Source: Haemonchus contortus (taxonomy: Eukaryota; Nematoda; Chromadorea; Rhabditida; Trichostrongylidae). From it: a stretch of DNA of 64,000 bases. Positions 1 to 13,500 of this stretch are shown here, piece by piece. Numbering within the stretch: the stretch's first letter is position 1; each line of letters begins with the position of its first letter. The notes beneath the pieces were generated by a model that saw only the letters and a list, made by a program, of their open reading frames with translations, was not told where the DNA came from and searched no databases. The DNA lies in the NCBI GenBank assembly GCA_000469685.2, contig LS997565.1:42430666-42494665 (forward strand). Direction: 5' to 3'. A program made the translations under genes and the position numbers.

Positions 1-761
1 CAACCAGCTTCGATTAGTGTTTCGGGTCGTTGACCTGTTGGAAAATGAAGCCGCTGCGAGCAATACTGCGAACAAACGGCCAGATAGCAGTCTCCATGAT
101 ATTAAGGCACATCTTCGCATCCATCTTACCCTCAATCAGATGAAGGGGACCGACTCCTTTGCCACAGAAGCTACCGTGGACCATCACCGAACCTCCACCA
201 CCCTTCACGGTCGGCAGCTGGTAACTCGGATGGTATCTGGTACCTACAGGACGTCGCACAAACTTGATTTCATCCGTCTCGAACAACGAAAGTTTCGATT
301 CACCACGCTTACGCCACAGCCGAACGGTCCAGCTCTTGTGAGCTTGAGCCCAGCCGAGACGCGCTTTACGATTCTTGGCGGAAATCAGTGGTTTCTTTGC
401 TGGATGTCGTCCAAACAAACCGGCCTCTCTCAGACGACGTCGTACAGTGCTCAAAGATGAGTTCGGTCCTTCGGGCGTCGATATTTCGCGCAGAATCTCG
501 GCTGCAGTGAGACGCGGATCGTTCCTTGCGAGCCGAACAATGTTCCTGTCGACAAGACGAGACGTCGTTCTCGCTGCTCCTGGATGTTTTTGACTTTACC
601 GACCCTGTGTCCTTATATTTCTTCCAAATCCTTTGAACACATCTAATTGACACTCCTTGAATTTCCGAAACTTGCCCAGATGTTAAGCCTTCGTGGAAGC
701 TCCGAATTATGGCATTAACTTGGTCTTGCCGCAAGTTACGGATTCCGGAATGCCTTGTCAT
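1..761 (-). pseudogene. Tc1-like transposase, dead copy in left arm, cut by window edge
   Basis: The minus-strand frames encode the N-terminal helix-turn-helix region (starting MTRHSGIRNLRQDQ at 761) and, after a frameshift near 454-460, the catalytic region. This is the mirror image of the copy at 5472-6447 and encodes the same residues. The C-terminal end lies outside the window. The frame break, an in-frame stop after the NDPKH motif, and replacement of the family's second catalytic Asp (VNDPKH where DNDPKH is expected) show it cannot make active transposase. The family assignment rests on the Tc1-type HTH, the NDPKH motif and the SPDLNP motif seen in the right-hand copy. Confidence 0.88.
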
Positions 762-1049
762 AGCCTTAATAACGTAGTAGGTGCATGACGGGACTCAAAA
801 CATCAAGAACCACCCGAAATTTTCAATATAAAAACCAACCAGTTATAGAAGGTGAAAATGTGTGTCGGCGGGCGATTTGAAAATAAAGCGCCAGTTTTGC
901 TTGGAAGTATGCTGCTGGGCCATTACAGCAGTATAATATTACTAACTACCTAAGTTTTCTACTGTTTGAGTTTCAAGCAGAAACTTTGAGTTTTGAGAAG
1001 TTATGTTTGAAAAAGTGAAAATGCATACTTCACTGACCGGTACGTAGCT

Positions 1050-4000
1050 ACTGTAACATTCTGATAGGGTGTTAAATGAATCAAAGATTGCATCGGCTGT
1101 ATGCCGCATGGAGGAGGGAGTTTTAGTGGCGTAGTATAGGCTGCACCATTCACTAGGGCCACCCATCTCGGAACCTTAAACAGCTAGTCATGGTCCATGG
1201 AGACAGTAGAAGGTTTCGAAAGTTTTAAGCCTAATGTAGTCGCTCTTCAGAGAATTGCAGGAATAGAAGTCCTTTCCGAATACTCTTCCCACGCCATTTC
1301 CTTCATGGGAATCTCGTGCTGCTTTTATTTCCACTTTTTTTGAGAAGGCTCGTTATAAAGAACTGATCGATTTTCTCGCTTCTTTTCGTCACCGATGCTG
1401 CCTAAATGTCCAAATTGAGCGCGAGCAACTGTCATATGATGTTCACCGTGTATTTTAGCCGTGAAGGTTCCACAACAACTGACTGCAACCTTCCAGTGGG
1501 CGATTCCGAAAGTTCATCATTCCTATCGTAACATATGATGAAAAGGTTCTGAAGAAAATCTTCTGAAAGCTCGAGAACTTTGAATTCGTACAGTCGTTAA
1601 TCACTCTGAACCTCCACGTAGTAGGTGTGCTTACCTAACTAGGTAGCCGAGCTGCTTTCCTCCTGAAGTCATGATGCCATTGCAACTCTGAAATATCAAT
1701 TCTATGAATGGCAGAAGGATGACAACTGGTGCCAAAATTAGCAACCCTACGAGGTCAGCATATCTATCGTCGCTCTCAAACACTGATTCGCCTACTTCAT
1801 CGCTTACTTCATAAAAAGAGACGTAGACTTCGAAGGCAAGACTCGGTCGGAATGCTATACACATTGAACATTCTTTGCTTTCTCAACTCTTATGAAGAAA
1901 TCCGAAGCCCATAGTTGAAAGCCCATAGTTTTGTGATAAAATCCTGTTGCATCGATCGAACAGCTCTTGCAGAAGACCACTGTCTTTGTAAATCTCGTAT
2001 CTGTCGTGCAGTGTATTGACCGCTAGCCAATTCACCTAAATGTTCATTCGCGGCAGTTGAGCTATTAGGTTGGAAGGAAAGTCTTGCAACAAAAATTTGA
2101 AGCGTAAGCAATTTGTATCAACAGTGTGAACACGGTACAAATTGAAAGAGTGATAACCTTGTAGGGCATTCCTCAGGTAACCAACGCATGAGTAAATAAG
2201 GGCACGCGTGTGGGGTCTAGCAGCAATCCGGTTCCGGCCAATGAATTGACAACACCCAATTCTTACCATCACCTTCTACTAAGCACGCCAATGAAAAAAC
2301 GTGGGTTAGAGAAGGACGATCGAAACCGTAAATCAGGTCCCTTACAGAGGGATAACGCACGTCGAAATTTTGCTTTAAACACGCGTCAAAATCCTACGAT
2401 TCCATTTGGTTCCAGGTTGCATCAGTCATACTCCCTAAGTGCTGCGCCTTTTACCTACCATGCACATCGCCTTCTTGAGCATACCGTTATGGAAAAAAAA
2501 TCGTAACTTAATGTGATCTGAAGACGGCAGTCAATTACTTCTTTGAGTCACAGCTTCCTCACTCCTCGATAAAAGGCATCATTGATTTACCCAAAGGATA
2601 ACAGAAGGTTGTTGACCTCTTTGGTCAGATATTTCCGAAAATTGATTGGCCTGGGAAATTTTAGATATGATTTGAAAAAGACCTTCATTGTGTTGCAGGA
2701 CTTTCCTTTCAACCTATTAGAACACTGCTCTCCACTTACCCTATCCGTGACCACCGCTCCCTCTTATTGACCCCGATTTCGTTTCTTTAATGTTAAACAC
2801 TCCCAGCTAGCAAAATTTTTCATATCTAGAGTTGATTATAGGGCTTTTATCTTTCCCGCTCATTTGATGTGACATTGTAGCCACTAGGGATAAATGTATT
2901 GATCATATCATTGGACCAATTCCGTTGTATACTGAACTGACTTGCGAGAAAAAGAAAAAGACAAAGGGTTTAACTCTTACTCACCAGCTTTTAAAAAAAA
3001 TTGCGGAAGTAGGGCTAACCTCTACCATTTTTTTAACTGTTTTTTGTTTTGTTGAGGCATACTTTTTTCTGATATCGCAATGCGAATGCTGCAAGAAAGA
3101 TGGTGGTCTCAAAGCCAAATGGCTAAACTCGTTCGAAGCTCAAACCGCGTGTGCTTTTCTTATGCCTACTTATTCAACAGTTGGTCAGAAACATAATTGA
3201 AAGTATAAGTTTTTCGGAAGTTAGCCCTACTTCCGCAATTTTTTTTAAAAGCTGGTGAGTAAGAGTTAAACCCTTTGTCTTTTTCTTTTTCTCGCAAGTC
3301 AGTTCAGTATACAACGGAATTGGTCCAATGATATGATCAATACATTTATCCCTAGTGGCTACAATGTCACATCAAATGAGCGGGAAAGATAAAAGCCCTA
3401 TAATCAACTCTAGATATGAAAAATTTTGCTAGCTGGGAGTGTTTAACATTAAAGAAACGAAATCGGGGTCAATAAGAGGGAGCGGTGGTCACGGATAGGG
3501 TAAGTGGAGAGCAGTGTTCTAATAGGTTGAAAGGAAAGTCCTGCAACACAATGAAGGTCTTTTTCAAATCATATCTAAAATTTCCCAGGCCAATCAATTT
3601 TCGGAAATATCTGACCAAAGAGGTCAACAACCTTCTGTTATCCTTTGGGTAAATCAATGATGCCTTTTATCGAGGAGTGAGGAAGCTGTGACTCAAAGAA
3701 GTAATTGACTGCCGTCTTCAGATCACATTAAGTTACGATTTTTTTTCCATAACGGTATGCTCAAGAAGGCGATGTGCATGGTAGGTAAAAGGCGCAGCAC
3801 TTAGGGAGTATGACTGATGCAACCTGGAACCAAATGGAATCGTAGGATTTTGACGCGTGTTTAAAGCAAAATTTCGACGTGCGTTATCCCTCTGTAAGGG
3901 ACCTGATTTACGGTTTCGATCGTCCTTCTCTAACCCACGTTTTTTCATTGGCGTGCTTAGTAGAAGGTGATGGTAAGAATTGGGTGTTGTCAATTCATTG

Positions 4001-5030
4001 GCCGGAACCGGATTGCTGCTATACCCCACACGCGTGCCCTTATTTACTCATGCGTTGGTTACCTGAGGAATGCCCTACAAGGTTATCACTCTTTCAATTT
4101 GTACCGTGTTCACACTGTTGATACAAATTGCTTACGCTTCAAATTTTTGTTGCAAGACTTTCCTTCCAACCTAATAGCTCAACTGCCGCGAATGAACATT
4201 TAGGTGAATTGGCTAGCGGTCAATACACTGCACGACAGATACGAGATTTACAAAGACAGTGGTCTTCTGCAAGAGCTGTTCGATCGATGCAACAGGATTT
4301 TATCACAAAACTATGGGCTTTCAACTATGGGCTTCGGATTTCTTCATAAGAGTTGAGAAAGCAAAGAATGTTCAATGTGTAGAGCATTTCGACCGAGTCT
4401 TGCTTTCCAAATCTACGTCTCCTTTATGAAGTAAGCGATGAAGTAGGCGAATCAGTGTTTGAGAGCGACGATAGATATGCTGACCTCGTAGGGTTGCTAA
4501 TTTTGGCACCAGTTGTCATCCTTCTGCCATTCATAGAATTGATATTTCAGAGTTGCAATGGCATCATGACTTCAGGAGGAAAGCAGCTCGGCTACCTAGT
4601 TAGGTAAGCACACCTACTACGTGGAGGTTCAGAGTGATTAACGACTGTACGAATTCAAAGTTCTCGAGCTTTCAGAAGATTTTCTTCAGAACCTTTTCAT
4701 CATATGTTACGATAGGAATGATGAACTTTCGGAATCGCCCACTGGAAGGTTGCAGTCAGTTGCGGAACCTTCACTGCTAATACACGGCGAACATAATTTG
4801 ACAGCTGCTCGCGCTCAATTTGGACATTTAGGCAGCATCGGTGACGAAAAGAAGCGAGAAAATCGATCAGTTCTTTATAACGAGCCTTCTCAAAAAAAGT
4901 GGAAATAAAAGCAGCACGAGATTCCCATGAAGGAAATGGCGTGGGAAGAGTATTCGGAAAGGACTTCTATTCCTGCAATTCTCTGAAGAGCGACTACATT
5001 AGGCCAAAAACTTTCGAAACCTTCTACTGT
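1050..5030. other. Palindrome arms between the Tc1 copies: no recognised gene
   Basis: Apart from the palindrome itself I recognise nothing here. Open frames of 60-98 codons occur in both arms because the arms mirror each other (for example 2210-2506 plus and 3733-4029 minus). They lack recognisable domains, signal peptides or splice sites that would join them into a gene. The loop 3020-3219 holds a 91-codon frame (2925-3200) that crosses the loop and has no recognisable content. Confidence 0.5.
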
Positions 5031-5173
5031 CTCCATGGACCATGACTAGCTGTTTGAGGTTTCAAGATGGTTGGCGATTGTGAATGGTGCAGCCTCTACG
5101 ACGCCAGTAAAACTCCCTCCTCCATGCGGCATACAGCCGGTGCAATCTTTTAACCATTATAACGCCCTATAGA

Positions 5174-6780
5174 ATGTTACAGTAGCTACGTACCGGTCAG
5201 TGAAGTATGCATTTTCACTTTTTCAAACATAACTTCTCAAAACTCAAAGTTTCTGCTTGAAACTCAAACAGTAGAAAACTTAGGTAGTTAGTAATATTAT
5301 ACTGCTGTAATGGCCCAGCAGCATACTTCCAAGCAAAACTGGCGCTTTATTTTCAAATCGCCCGCCGACACACATTTTCACCTTCTATAACTGGTTGGTT
5401 TTTATATTGAAAATTTCGGGTGGTTCTTGATGTTTTGAGTCCCGTCATGCACCTACTACGTTATTAAGGCTATGACAAGGCATTCCGGAATCCGTAACTT
5501 GCGGCAAGACCAAGTTAATGCCATAATTCGGAGCTTCCACGAAGGCTTAACATCTGGGCAAGTTTCGGAAATTCAAGGAGTGTCAATTAGATGTGTTCAA
5601 AGGATTTGGAAGAAATATAAGGACACAGGGTCGGTAAAGTCAAAAACATCCAGGAGCAGCGAGAACGACGTCTCGTCTTGTCGACAGGAACATTGTTCGG
5701 CTCGCAAGGAACGATCCGCGTCTCACTGCAGCCGAGATTCTGCGCGAAATATCGACGCCCGAAGGACCGAACTCATCTTTGAGCACTGTACGACGTCGTC
5801 TGAGAGAGGCCGGTTTGTTTGGACGACATCCAGCAAAGAAACCACTGATTTCCGCCAAGAATCGTAAAGCGCGTCTCGGCTGGGCTCAAGCTCACAAGAG
5901 CTGGACCGTTCGGCTGTGGCGTAAGCGTGGTGAATCGAAACTTTCGTTGTTCGAGACGGATGAAATCAAGTTTGTGCGACGTCCTGTAGGTACCAGATAC
6001 CATCCGAGTTACCAGCTGCCGACCGTGAAGGGTGGTGGAGGTTCGGTGATGGTCCACGGTAGCTTCTGTGGCAAAGGAGTCGGTCCCCTTCATCTGATTG
6101 AGGGTAAGATGGATGCGAAGATGTGCCTTAATATCATGGAGACTGCTATCTGGCCGTTTGTTCGCAGTATTGCTCGCAGCGGCTTCATTTTCCAACAGGT
6201 CAACGACCCGAAACACTAATCGAAGCTGGTTGCCAAATGGTTCCGCTACAACAACGTCCCTCTGCTGACGTGGCCGTCGCAGTCTCCCGATCTGAATCCC
6301 ATGAAACATTTATGGGGAAGACTTGAGCATCAAGTAAAAGGTCTCAGAGCTCGAAATTAGCACGAAAAGTTCCTTCAGCTGAAGACAGCATGGGAGAACA
6401 TCCCACAGGAGGAAATCGACAAACTTATCGAGTCCATGCCACGCTGATGTCAAGCGGTCATTGACGCCAGGTGTTATGCGACAAAGTATTAATGTAGTAG
6501 TTGTTATATTGATATCATACAAGTTGTTCCGTTGAGAAATTGGAAATCCAGACAGATTAAAGATTTTACAGGTACGATGGTGCATGGCCACAAAATGATG
6601 TAAATTCTTTTGAAATATTTCAAAATTCACTTAAACAGATGAGAACTTGCTCGCTGATCACATTCGTTGATAGACATCAATTATAAAAACACCAGGTGAA
6701 AAGATGGACATTCGAAGAAGTTACGTTTGAAAAAGTAAAAACGCATACTTCACTGACCGGTACTACATGCTACATGAGTA
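5174..6780 (+). mobile_element. Tc1-like DNA transposon, non-autonomous, with terminal inverted repeats
   Basis: The dead transposase is bracketed by an inverted repeat. Sequence at about 5188-5236 (gtaccggtcagtgaagtatg and onward) reappears as its reverse complement at about 6718-6765. The resulting span of about 1.6 kb is the usual Tc1-family size. The outermost ends are blurred (a TA followed by cagtagctac on the left), so the limits are approximate. The left-arm partner has its equivalent TIR at about 998-1045. No intact target-site duplication could be fixed by eye. Confidence 0.65.
5472..6447 (+). pseudogene. Tc1-like transposase pseudogene (right arm, full length)
   Basis: This is a cut-and-paste transposase of the Tc1/mariner DDE superfamily, which would act in the nucleus on TA-flanked TIR elements. 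Visible parts are an N-terminal HTH (about residues 1-60, including RCVQRIWKKYKDTGSV), then a frameshift near 5770-5780, then the catalytic core from 5779 (MSTVRRRLREAGLFG, the TDE around Asp1, GGGGSVMVHGSF), QQVNDPKH followed by TAA at 6217-6219, and finally SPDLNPMKHLWGRLE. Besides the frameshift and the internal stop, Asp2 is replaced (VND) and the glutamate of PIEHLW is Lys (MKHLW), and another stop follows near 6360. At least two of the three catalytic acids are therefore missing. It lies inside palindrome 1 and is mirrored at 1-761. Confidence 0.9.
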
Positions 6781-7959
6781 CCGCGAAACTGCAGGTGCAG
6801 GTGTCTACATAGAATGGGCAATGCTGGAAACAAGCCTATAAAGACATTATTTTTTTTTTCTGAAGATTTTCTGGGAATAATTAATAAGTTTCTGGGATGT
6901 TGGTATTCAGTGAAATTCTGAAGCCTGTTCATATTTGGTCATAGTGTTCCACCCGTACACTCGTACTCGAACATACTCCGATTGGGCCTTGATTCCCGTC
7001 TGAGGGGAAATTCTTAACTTCTTAATGGGCGCTGACGGCAAATTATCTCATTAATTTTAATGGACATAGCATCAAATAGGTCCACGAACGTCACAAGACA
7101 AAACTTCTAAGCTTTTACAAAGGGCAGCAACCTTGTGCGACACTGGCGATGGCTACTTTTTGGATCATGCTGCTCACAATGTGGTATTTGTCGTGCAACT
7201 TCGAGCTCGAACAGGAGGTAGGGTAGGTAAAAAGCACTTTTGCCTTTTGTGCAGTTCGAGAGAATGGCTCGCTTTCAGATGCTTGAACCCTTACTTTCTA
7301 GTAATCCCAAATCTAATTAAAGCTTTTGGGAAACCCAAAAAGCTGTTCTTGATACTCCGCACAAAATGGATTTCTGATGAAGCTGAAGGAGAACTAATGA
7401 CATAAACCAAGTTGAATAAAAGCCAATTGAATAGATACTGTCGGAAGCGGGTTATTTTTGGGAGATAAATTTAGAAGACGCGAAAGGGGCAATACAACTG
7501 ATGCAGTTCAATTGCCTTCATTTGCTGGTTTTCCAACCCTCCCATGCCATTCTTAACGTCAGAAACGAGGAGGTGGAAAATGACCTTAACACTAACGTAA
7601 GGCATTAACTCAGTTTCTCTTAGAAAGACCAAATAAATAAAACAGAAACTCAGAGTGGTCGAAAGAAAACTAAAACCTAGTTCTGTAGGTATCAGCAGGG
7701 CGTTTTACGCATTTTCAAGGTGAACCTAGGGTAGCCGACTTTCACAAGTGACGGAACTGTCGCCGCAATACGTGTCTGCCTCTGAATTATAGCCAAAGTT
7801 CATATTTTTTGTATGGGTAAAAGCAAATTGACTTCTGATAATATCAAAAAACGTTGAAAACGAAAGTAATTTGCCTCGGATGGGGAATCCTCGGAAATAT
7901 CACTCACTGGAACAAAAAATGATCATGGTTAAGTCGACAACTGTTGCATATTCGTTTCT
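6781..7959. other. Intergenic, nothing recognised
   Basis: AT-rich sequence. A 90-codon plus-strand frame at 7133-7405 has no recognisable motif, signal peptide or flanking splice sites, so I do not call it a gene. Confidence 0.4.
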
Positions 7960-8300
7960 TCACCCTAGCGTTAGTTTAACGCTGTCGCAGGGTCCCCTGT
8001 TCTTATTTGTAATTTCCATTTCTTTCTACCTGAGGCATCGTTGCGTTTGACTTTTGTTTCCACAATGCTTTCTCGATACGTCCCGCTACCTCTTCTTCGG
8101 GGCTCCATGTGGGACTATACTCGAACTCCTCTGCCTTCCTTATTGGATGATTCGGAACGGTCGTCTCAATACGTGTCCGGTACCATCGAGGATGAAGCTC
8201 TCTCGCATTCAGCTGGACAGAGATTACTTGTACGGCAGTCCCCGTTTCTCATCCGTCCAGAAGAGCTCAACCGCATGCCAATCTCAACATCCTCATTTTC
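7960..8300 (-). mobile_element. RTE-like LINE, 3'-end relic
   Basis: The plus-strand text (ccctagcgttagtttaacgctgtcgcagggtcc, later tcttcttcggggctccatg) is a diverged copy of the LINE 3' end at 46830-47270, 30093-30300 and, inverted, 48530-48781. On the minus strand it corresponds to the basic C-terminal tail of the LINE polyprotein and its short 3' UTR. Many substitutions and indels have destroyed the frame. Confidence 0.65.
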
Positions 8301-9952
8301 ACTGAGTAAAGTTGCTTTAATGATTCTTACCTACAAGCCAGCACTGCCGTAGAGCATCATAGGTCTCGTCGCTGGTTATACAAGTTTCCTTTGAGCCTTA
8401 TGGAGCACCTCTGAAGCAGAAGCTTCATTTTTTTCATTTTTTCGCATCTTTTGCCAGCGCTTGCATACGGCTTTCTTCTGCCTAACTAGTCGCTGGACTT
8501 CATTGCCGAAAATAACCTGCCTTTTCTCCTCTGAGTTCAAAACGCCTCTCACCCTAATCACCATTATATTCGCTGAATGCCAAATAAGACAGCACTGCTC
8601 TGTAAACAGTTGCGCGTAAACTCTCGTGATACTAGCCCTTCGATCGCACTGATCCGTGAAGTCGATGAATGCTAGAGAGCGACAGCGGATAACAGGAAAA
8701 AGGTTGGAAAGGAAGAATGAAAGAAAGAAGGAGAATTTGGTAGACTTATGGCTATGCCAGAGTGGACAACGTGTCACCTTCCTACGTGGCGTCTCCTCTC
8801 TTTCCCGCTCTCTCTTCCGAGCTGCTGCCAGGGTACGGTGTTCGATTCAGCACGATATCGCTCACGTCTGTTAGCTAGAATATGAGGAAATTATAGATGG
8901 AATGGGTCGTTCCCCAAGAAATCTAGACGATTTTATTTTGATTCCTTCGTTTTCTGTTGCTTACTACTCGAACCGTATAGAAAACCAAAATATCACTTTA
9001 TTCGATGTCGCAGTGGATGCATATATACAACACATAAACGTATCAACCAGTTTCAGACATTAACTGAAGAAAATGTCACCTTAAATATATCATGGTATGC
9101 TTATGTCGTCGCATTCGCTTCTCATAGAACGGTGTAAAAAATAGGAAAAACTTTGGAACTCCAGTAGTCTCAGGTTCGTGCATGGTAAGTCGGTACGACT
9201 GACACCTAGTCCTGTTAGGAGGTACGACCACATAATTCTCGTGGTATGCACCGATTCGAACGGCCACAATCAAGCTTTCGAACGCAATTTTTATGCATGT
9301 TGCAACAAACGACGTAAAAGAGATTAAGACGAACGAAACAAAACAACAGCGAACAGCGATCTCGCGAGTTAGAAATAAGATGAGGATGTAAAAAAAACAC
9401 CGAAAGAAAATGATGACGGAGGTAAGAGTGCAGCGATGATATGACGAGGCTCAAATGAGAACAACGTCACAAAGGGATACATAATGTCTGAAATGCCAAC
9501 AAAACAAATGATAGCGACAGTCAGTAAGAGAAATGCTTGGGTTTGAGCTAAGGCTACACAGTTCTCCTGGAGCGATCTGCAGAGAGACAAATAAAAGTGT
9601 AGGAAAGACAAGATAACAAAAATGAGCGGCAGCAAAAGCTAAGTGCGAATAATGTGAGGTGGTGAGGGGGTATCTGGGGGGTGACTCGAGTGGGCGTGGG
9701 GTTGCAAATCCTTGCTGGGTTCCTAGGGGACAGCGGTGGGATTTTGCTGGAGCAACAGCGAGCTCCCAGATGGAATTAAGAAACAGCTGCTGAAAATATT
9801 GGTGCGTCGGTTCCGCTAGGCACTCTCTTCCCGCGCGAACTCTGCACTAGATCATTGATAATTGTTGATCAAATTATTGGCTTACTGACTCCCTTCCTAA
9901 CAAGTGGAATGTCTTCCAACTACTGTACTATCATTCGACACCTGATGAATCA
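8301..9952. other. Intergenic, nothing recognised
   Basis: Short open frames only (up to 133 codons, 8376-8777 minus). Their composition is low-complexity Lys/Arg/Ser-rich on one strand and its antisense on the other, and no domain is recognised. 9655-9780 is a G-rich stretch. Confidence 0.35.
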
Positions 9953-10107
9953 CTAGGTCTGGTGCGTCCATTCACGGAACACTTGGATTTGACGGCAAGA
10001 GCCATACTTATCGCCAATGTTGTTGTTGGAGATTATAAGCTGATTACAAGCTTCTGCTTTGCCACTGTCATTCTTTGACCATAACTTTAGACACTCCCGT
10101 TGAGGCG
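9953..10107 (-). other. Possible coding exon conserved downstream of both Str genes (copy A)
   Basis: Minus-strand reading from a TTTTCACAG acceptor at 10108-10110 gives an open frame containing SGKAEACNQLIIS and later KYGSCRQIQVFREW, ending at TAG (9953-9955). A related frame, RGKAEVCNQLTIF, occurs about 0.7 kb beyond the end of the second Str gene (19425-19600). Conservation of amino acids through nucleotide differences suggests real coding sequence, but I do not recognise the family. No other exons could be joined to it. Confidence 0.35.
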
Positions 10108-10556
10108 CTGTGAAAACGAAATTGACATGAACTGTTTTTCTATGCCCCTCATATTTGTCTGAATTAAATCGAAGGTTTCCGCAATTTCAGTTGCGCATTT
10201 GCGCATTTCAAAAAAAATTACTTCGATTACAAACAAAGAAACTAAAATAAAATGTAAGTGATTCTGCTGTTATAAACCAATTTTTAGCGTAGAACAGAAT
10301 ATACGATATTATCGAAAAACCGCTGACTGAAGAGAACTGGCAAAATGGGATAAAGATAAGTAGGCCATGTAATATTTTTGAGCTGCCATTCCTAAAAAAT
10401 TTAGTCCCAGCTGTAATCATTGGTGATGTATATGTACAGTAGTTCAAGATTATTCATATTCATCGAGTTGCTGATTCCACACGATTACTCGCACTTGGGC
10501 TGTAATGAAAGGGTATTTTTAGCTGATAGATGATGATGAAGCTTCAGGTGTTAAAG

Positions 10557-13500
10557 TTATACTTGCCTTCTTGTCGGTCCAATCTTTCCCAGAAAGTCCA
10601 ATCCTGCATAAAGAAAAGATTGAGCAGTTCTTCTCAAATTGTTGATTGTTTTTCTGAAGTCGCCAATGAAAAACATAATTGCGATCGGATCCAGCACCGT
10701 ATACATCGTAACTATCAGTGGTGTGAACGAATACAATCTGAAGCTGTACGAGATTACTTGCTGTTATACTCTAAACATTTGTGCTCATATGAGCAATTAC
10801 AATTCTAAAAGGTGCATGGAGCCTTTGTCGCAAGCACAGAGTACCATGAAATCGCGAGATCACCTATAAGGCACGAAGCGATCATCAACCCGTCGTAAGA
10901 AGCTAATGTAGCCCGTGATTTTACGTAATACAATGCAAAATCTTCCTCAAACCCTTAAAACTGGAGGAGTTATTAATACAGAGAATTGCCAGGTCATTTC
11001 TTTTCCAAGGTTTGGCAAGGTTCTAAGGGTGTGTGCCGATTCGTGCGATTTCGGGAGCGCGCGGCGAAATTCGGTGGGATTCGAACGACTCTGACAAGTA
11101 TTATTGGGAGGCAAACTTGAAGTAGAATAGTCGGGTATGGTTGGGATGATCCTACTAATCTGCTCTACTTCGAGTTTGTACTCCAATAGTAGGCGTCAGG
11201 ATCGTTCGAATCATCACGAATTCCGCCGCGCAATTAGCCGCGCGTACCCAGAATCGTACGAATTGTGCGTCACCCAGGCTCTAGGGACAAAGTGGAGCTC
11301 GGACGAGATGCAGTCGCGAAACATTATGGGATATTAAAAGGGTATATCAGCTGGGTGCATTTAAAAAGAAGAAACGGTGCTCGATTTGAAATGATATCTG
11401 CTCAACAGGGTCGAGAAACACTTCCTTCCCAGGGAGTACCAAGAGCGCAAATTTTGAGACTATCTCTTGTGCGCTATCCATCCCTTTTCTCTTCCGTCAA
11501 GGTTGAGATAATAGCGAGATGCTTCAGTGCCACAAACTTTTGTGAATGAGAATCCTCCGAAACTATCACCAAGACATGGATTAGGCGCAAAGATGGAAAA
11601 CAAGGAAAAACGATAAGAGTGATCGATAAGCAACTTACTTGACAGGAGGAAGTCCCATTATAGTAGAGCAATACATAACTGTGCGAGATAGGTATGAAGT
11701 GAAGAAAGGAATCAGCGCCTATAATTGGGGCACCTCCAATACTCCAATCCTTTTTCTCCAGTAATTTCCTCATACACTCTTCTCGAATAGAGATTGATAA
11801 TAAGCTTTTGCAAAGCTATTACCTGTACTGTGAGAGCTTTTAATAGTTGAGTCTGTAGCGCCTTTGATTTGGGGCTCAGAGTGGATTTCTTCAGCATTCT
11901 ATATGTGGCGATTCCACATACTAGCATGAATGTAAACGTAATCATCATTAACACCATTGTGAGAAATATACCAATTGCCGATGGCCAATAAATAGTTGTA
12001 GAGTCTTCAGTTTTTTCCTACAAAATATTCCAACTTCCCATTCGGATCACTGAGCTCAAAATGCATTTCCATACTTACATGAGTGAAAATACAAAAGCAG
12101 GAGATGTCTCGAGCATCCCTTCCAAGGTCTGCATACACAGATGTTTGGGCGTATTTATAATAGTTTTCAGTAGGAGCGAAGCAGTAGAAAGTGATAAAGC
12201 CGTAAACTGAACCCCATGAAAGCACGGCTGCAGAGATAACAGCAACGTAGGCACCATCTTGGAAAAGGCGGCAGAGTTTAGGTCTAAAATGTCATGTGAA
12301 GAACCAATCTTACTTTGCGACACGACCAGTAACAATGTTATGTTGTAAGTCTACAAGTGACGACTGCCCAAAAGTTTTCTCAACCCCTTTTGAAAGGAAC
12401 GAATAGGCAAACTCCAAAATAGCAATAATTTATTAGATGATGATGTCATGCAGTTTAGTTATTTGTGCCAACTTTTTTAGAATATATTCCAAAAAGGAAC
12501 TCGACATCTCTGATTAGGGAGGTATTGGCTATTTTTTTATTTTTATCAATGGTTGACTGAGAAAAAGGAAAGAATTTCGCATCATAAATTATAAATGAAA
12601 AAATTAGTTCATGAGCCTATAGTGGGTTTGTGAACAACGCAACTATTATGCTTCCAAGCAGCTCATAAGCGTCAGTGTGTTTCATAAACCCTTTTGTACC
12701 TTGTTTTCATTTCTGAACAGATCACATTCGAAAAGCCAAATTTGATGTAAATCGAGAGGTTTACTACAACCATCTTGAGGTTAATGAAAAGGTAGTTCTT
12801 TCACAGGTCAAAAGTCCAACCTCAACCTGATAGAGCTAGGTGATCGAAGGTTTATCGATATTGTTCTCATCAAAGTTAGGGTTAATAAGGTGGTCTGTTT
12901 ATTATGAATCCCTGTTACTCAAATTTTAATGAATCTCAATGGTCACACATCGGAGTATAAATCACAGACCTGCAAACGACAACATATCTGTACACGAAAT
13001 GAAGAGTCAAAAGAGCCGTGTTTGTGCCGTACATTCCAATAAAAACACTCAGTAATACATGTCCCCAGGGTTTTATTTGCTGAAACGTTCCGTGACTATA
13101 TCCCATTAGGGAAGTTCCATAAATGTGAATACCCTAAAAAGTATAATCACGAATGAATACTGTATTAGTGAGAAATTCTCATTTTTTGGCTGTTGTTATC
13201 ACTCACCTAAATCATCAAAAAATTGCATCAACAGAAATACTGAGAGGTTTTTTTCCAAAGAAAAGAGGTCTAATTTCACAAAGACGTCTTCAAATTTTTA
13301 TTTTGCATTTTTAGGTTCGGCGAAACTAAGCGAGTACTCCTATCAACAGAAGCCACTAAATTTTTTGGTACGGTCTAAAACCCCTTACTGGCTTTATGAT
13401 GAATTCCGTCGCTGCGAATATAATGTTGAAGACAGCGAAGCACGTCATTATATTTTTGTAGACGTCACTGACTGTACTTCGGGTACCATTTCTTATTGTA

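Larger units (their letters stand above)
1..6232. repeat. Large palindrome 1 (inverted repeat, arms ~3.0 kb, loop ~200 nt)
   Basis: The left arm (1 to about 3019) reads as the reverse complement of the right arm (about 3220 to 6232), with a non-repeated loop at 3020-3219. The symmetry centre is near 3119. Mirror pairs of translated stretches are identical or nearly so, for example 2582-2770 with 3469-3657 and 2210-2506 with 3733-4029 (one residue differs). Other parts differ clearly: 1050-1200 against 5030-5170 has many substitutions, and 1430-1490 against 4740-4800 has several. This uneven divergence argues for a genuine genomic palindrome rather than a read-through artefact. The left arm runs off the window edge. 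Confidence 0.9.

Noticed and set aside
1..6232. Assembly hairpin artefact as explanation of palindrome 1
   Set aside because: Arms differ by clustered substitutions and indels, which an artefact copy would not show. Long reads remain the decisive test.
5773..6309. 178-codon minus-strand frame
   Set aside because: Antisense to the Tc1-like transposase. It has no own motifs and is mirrored at 17-460 only because of the palindrome.
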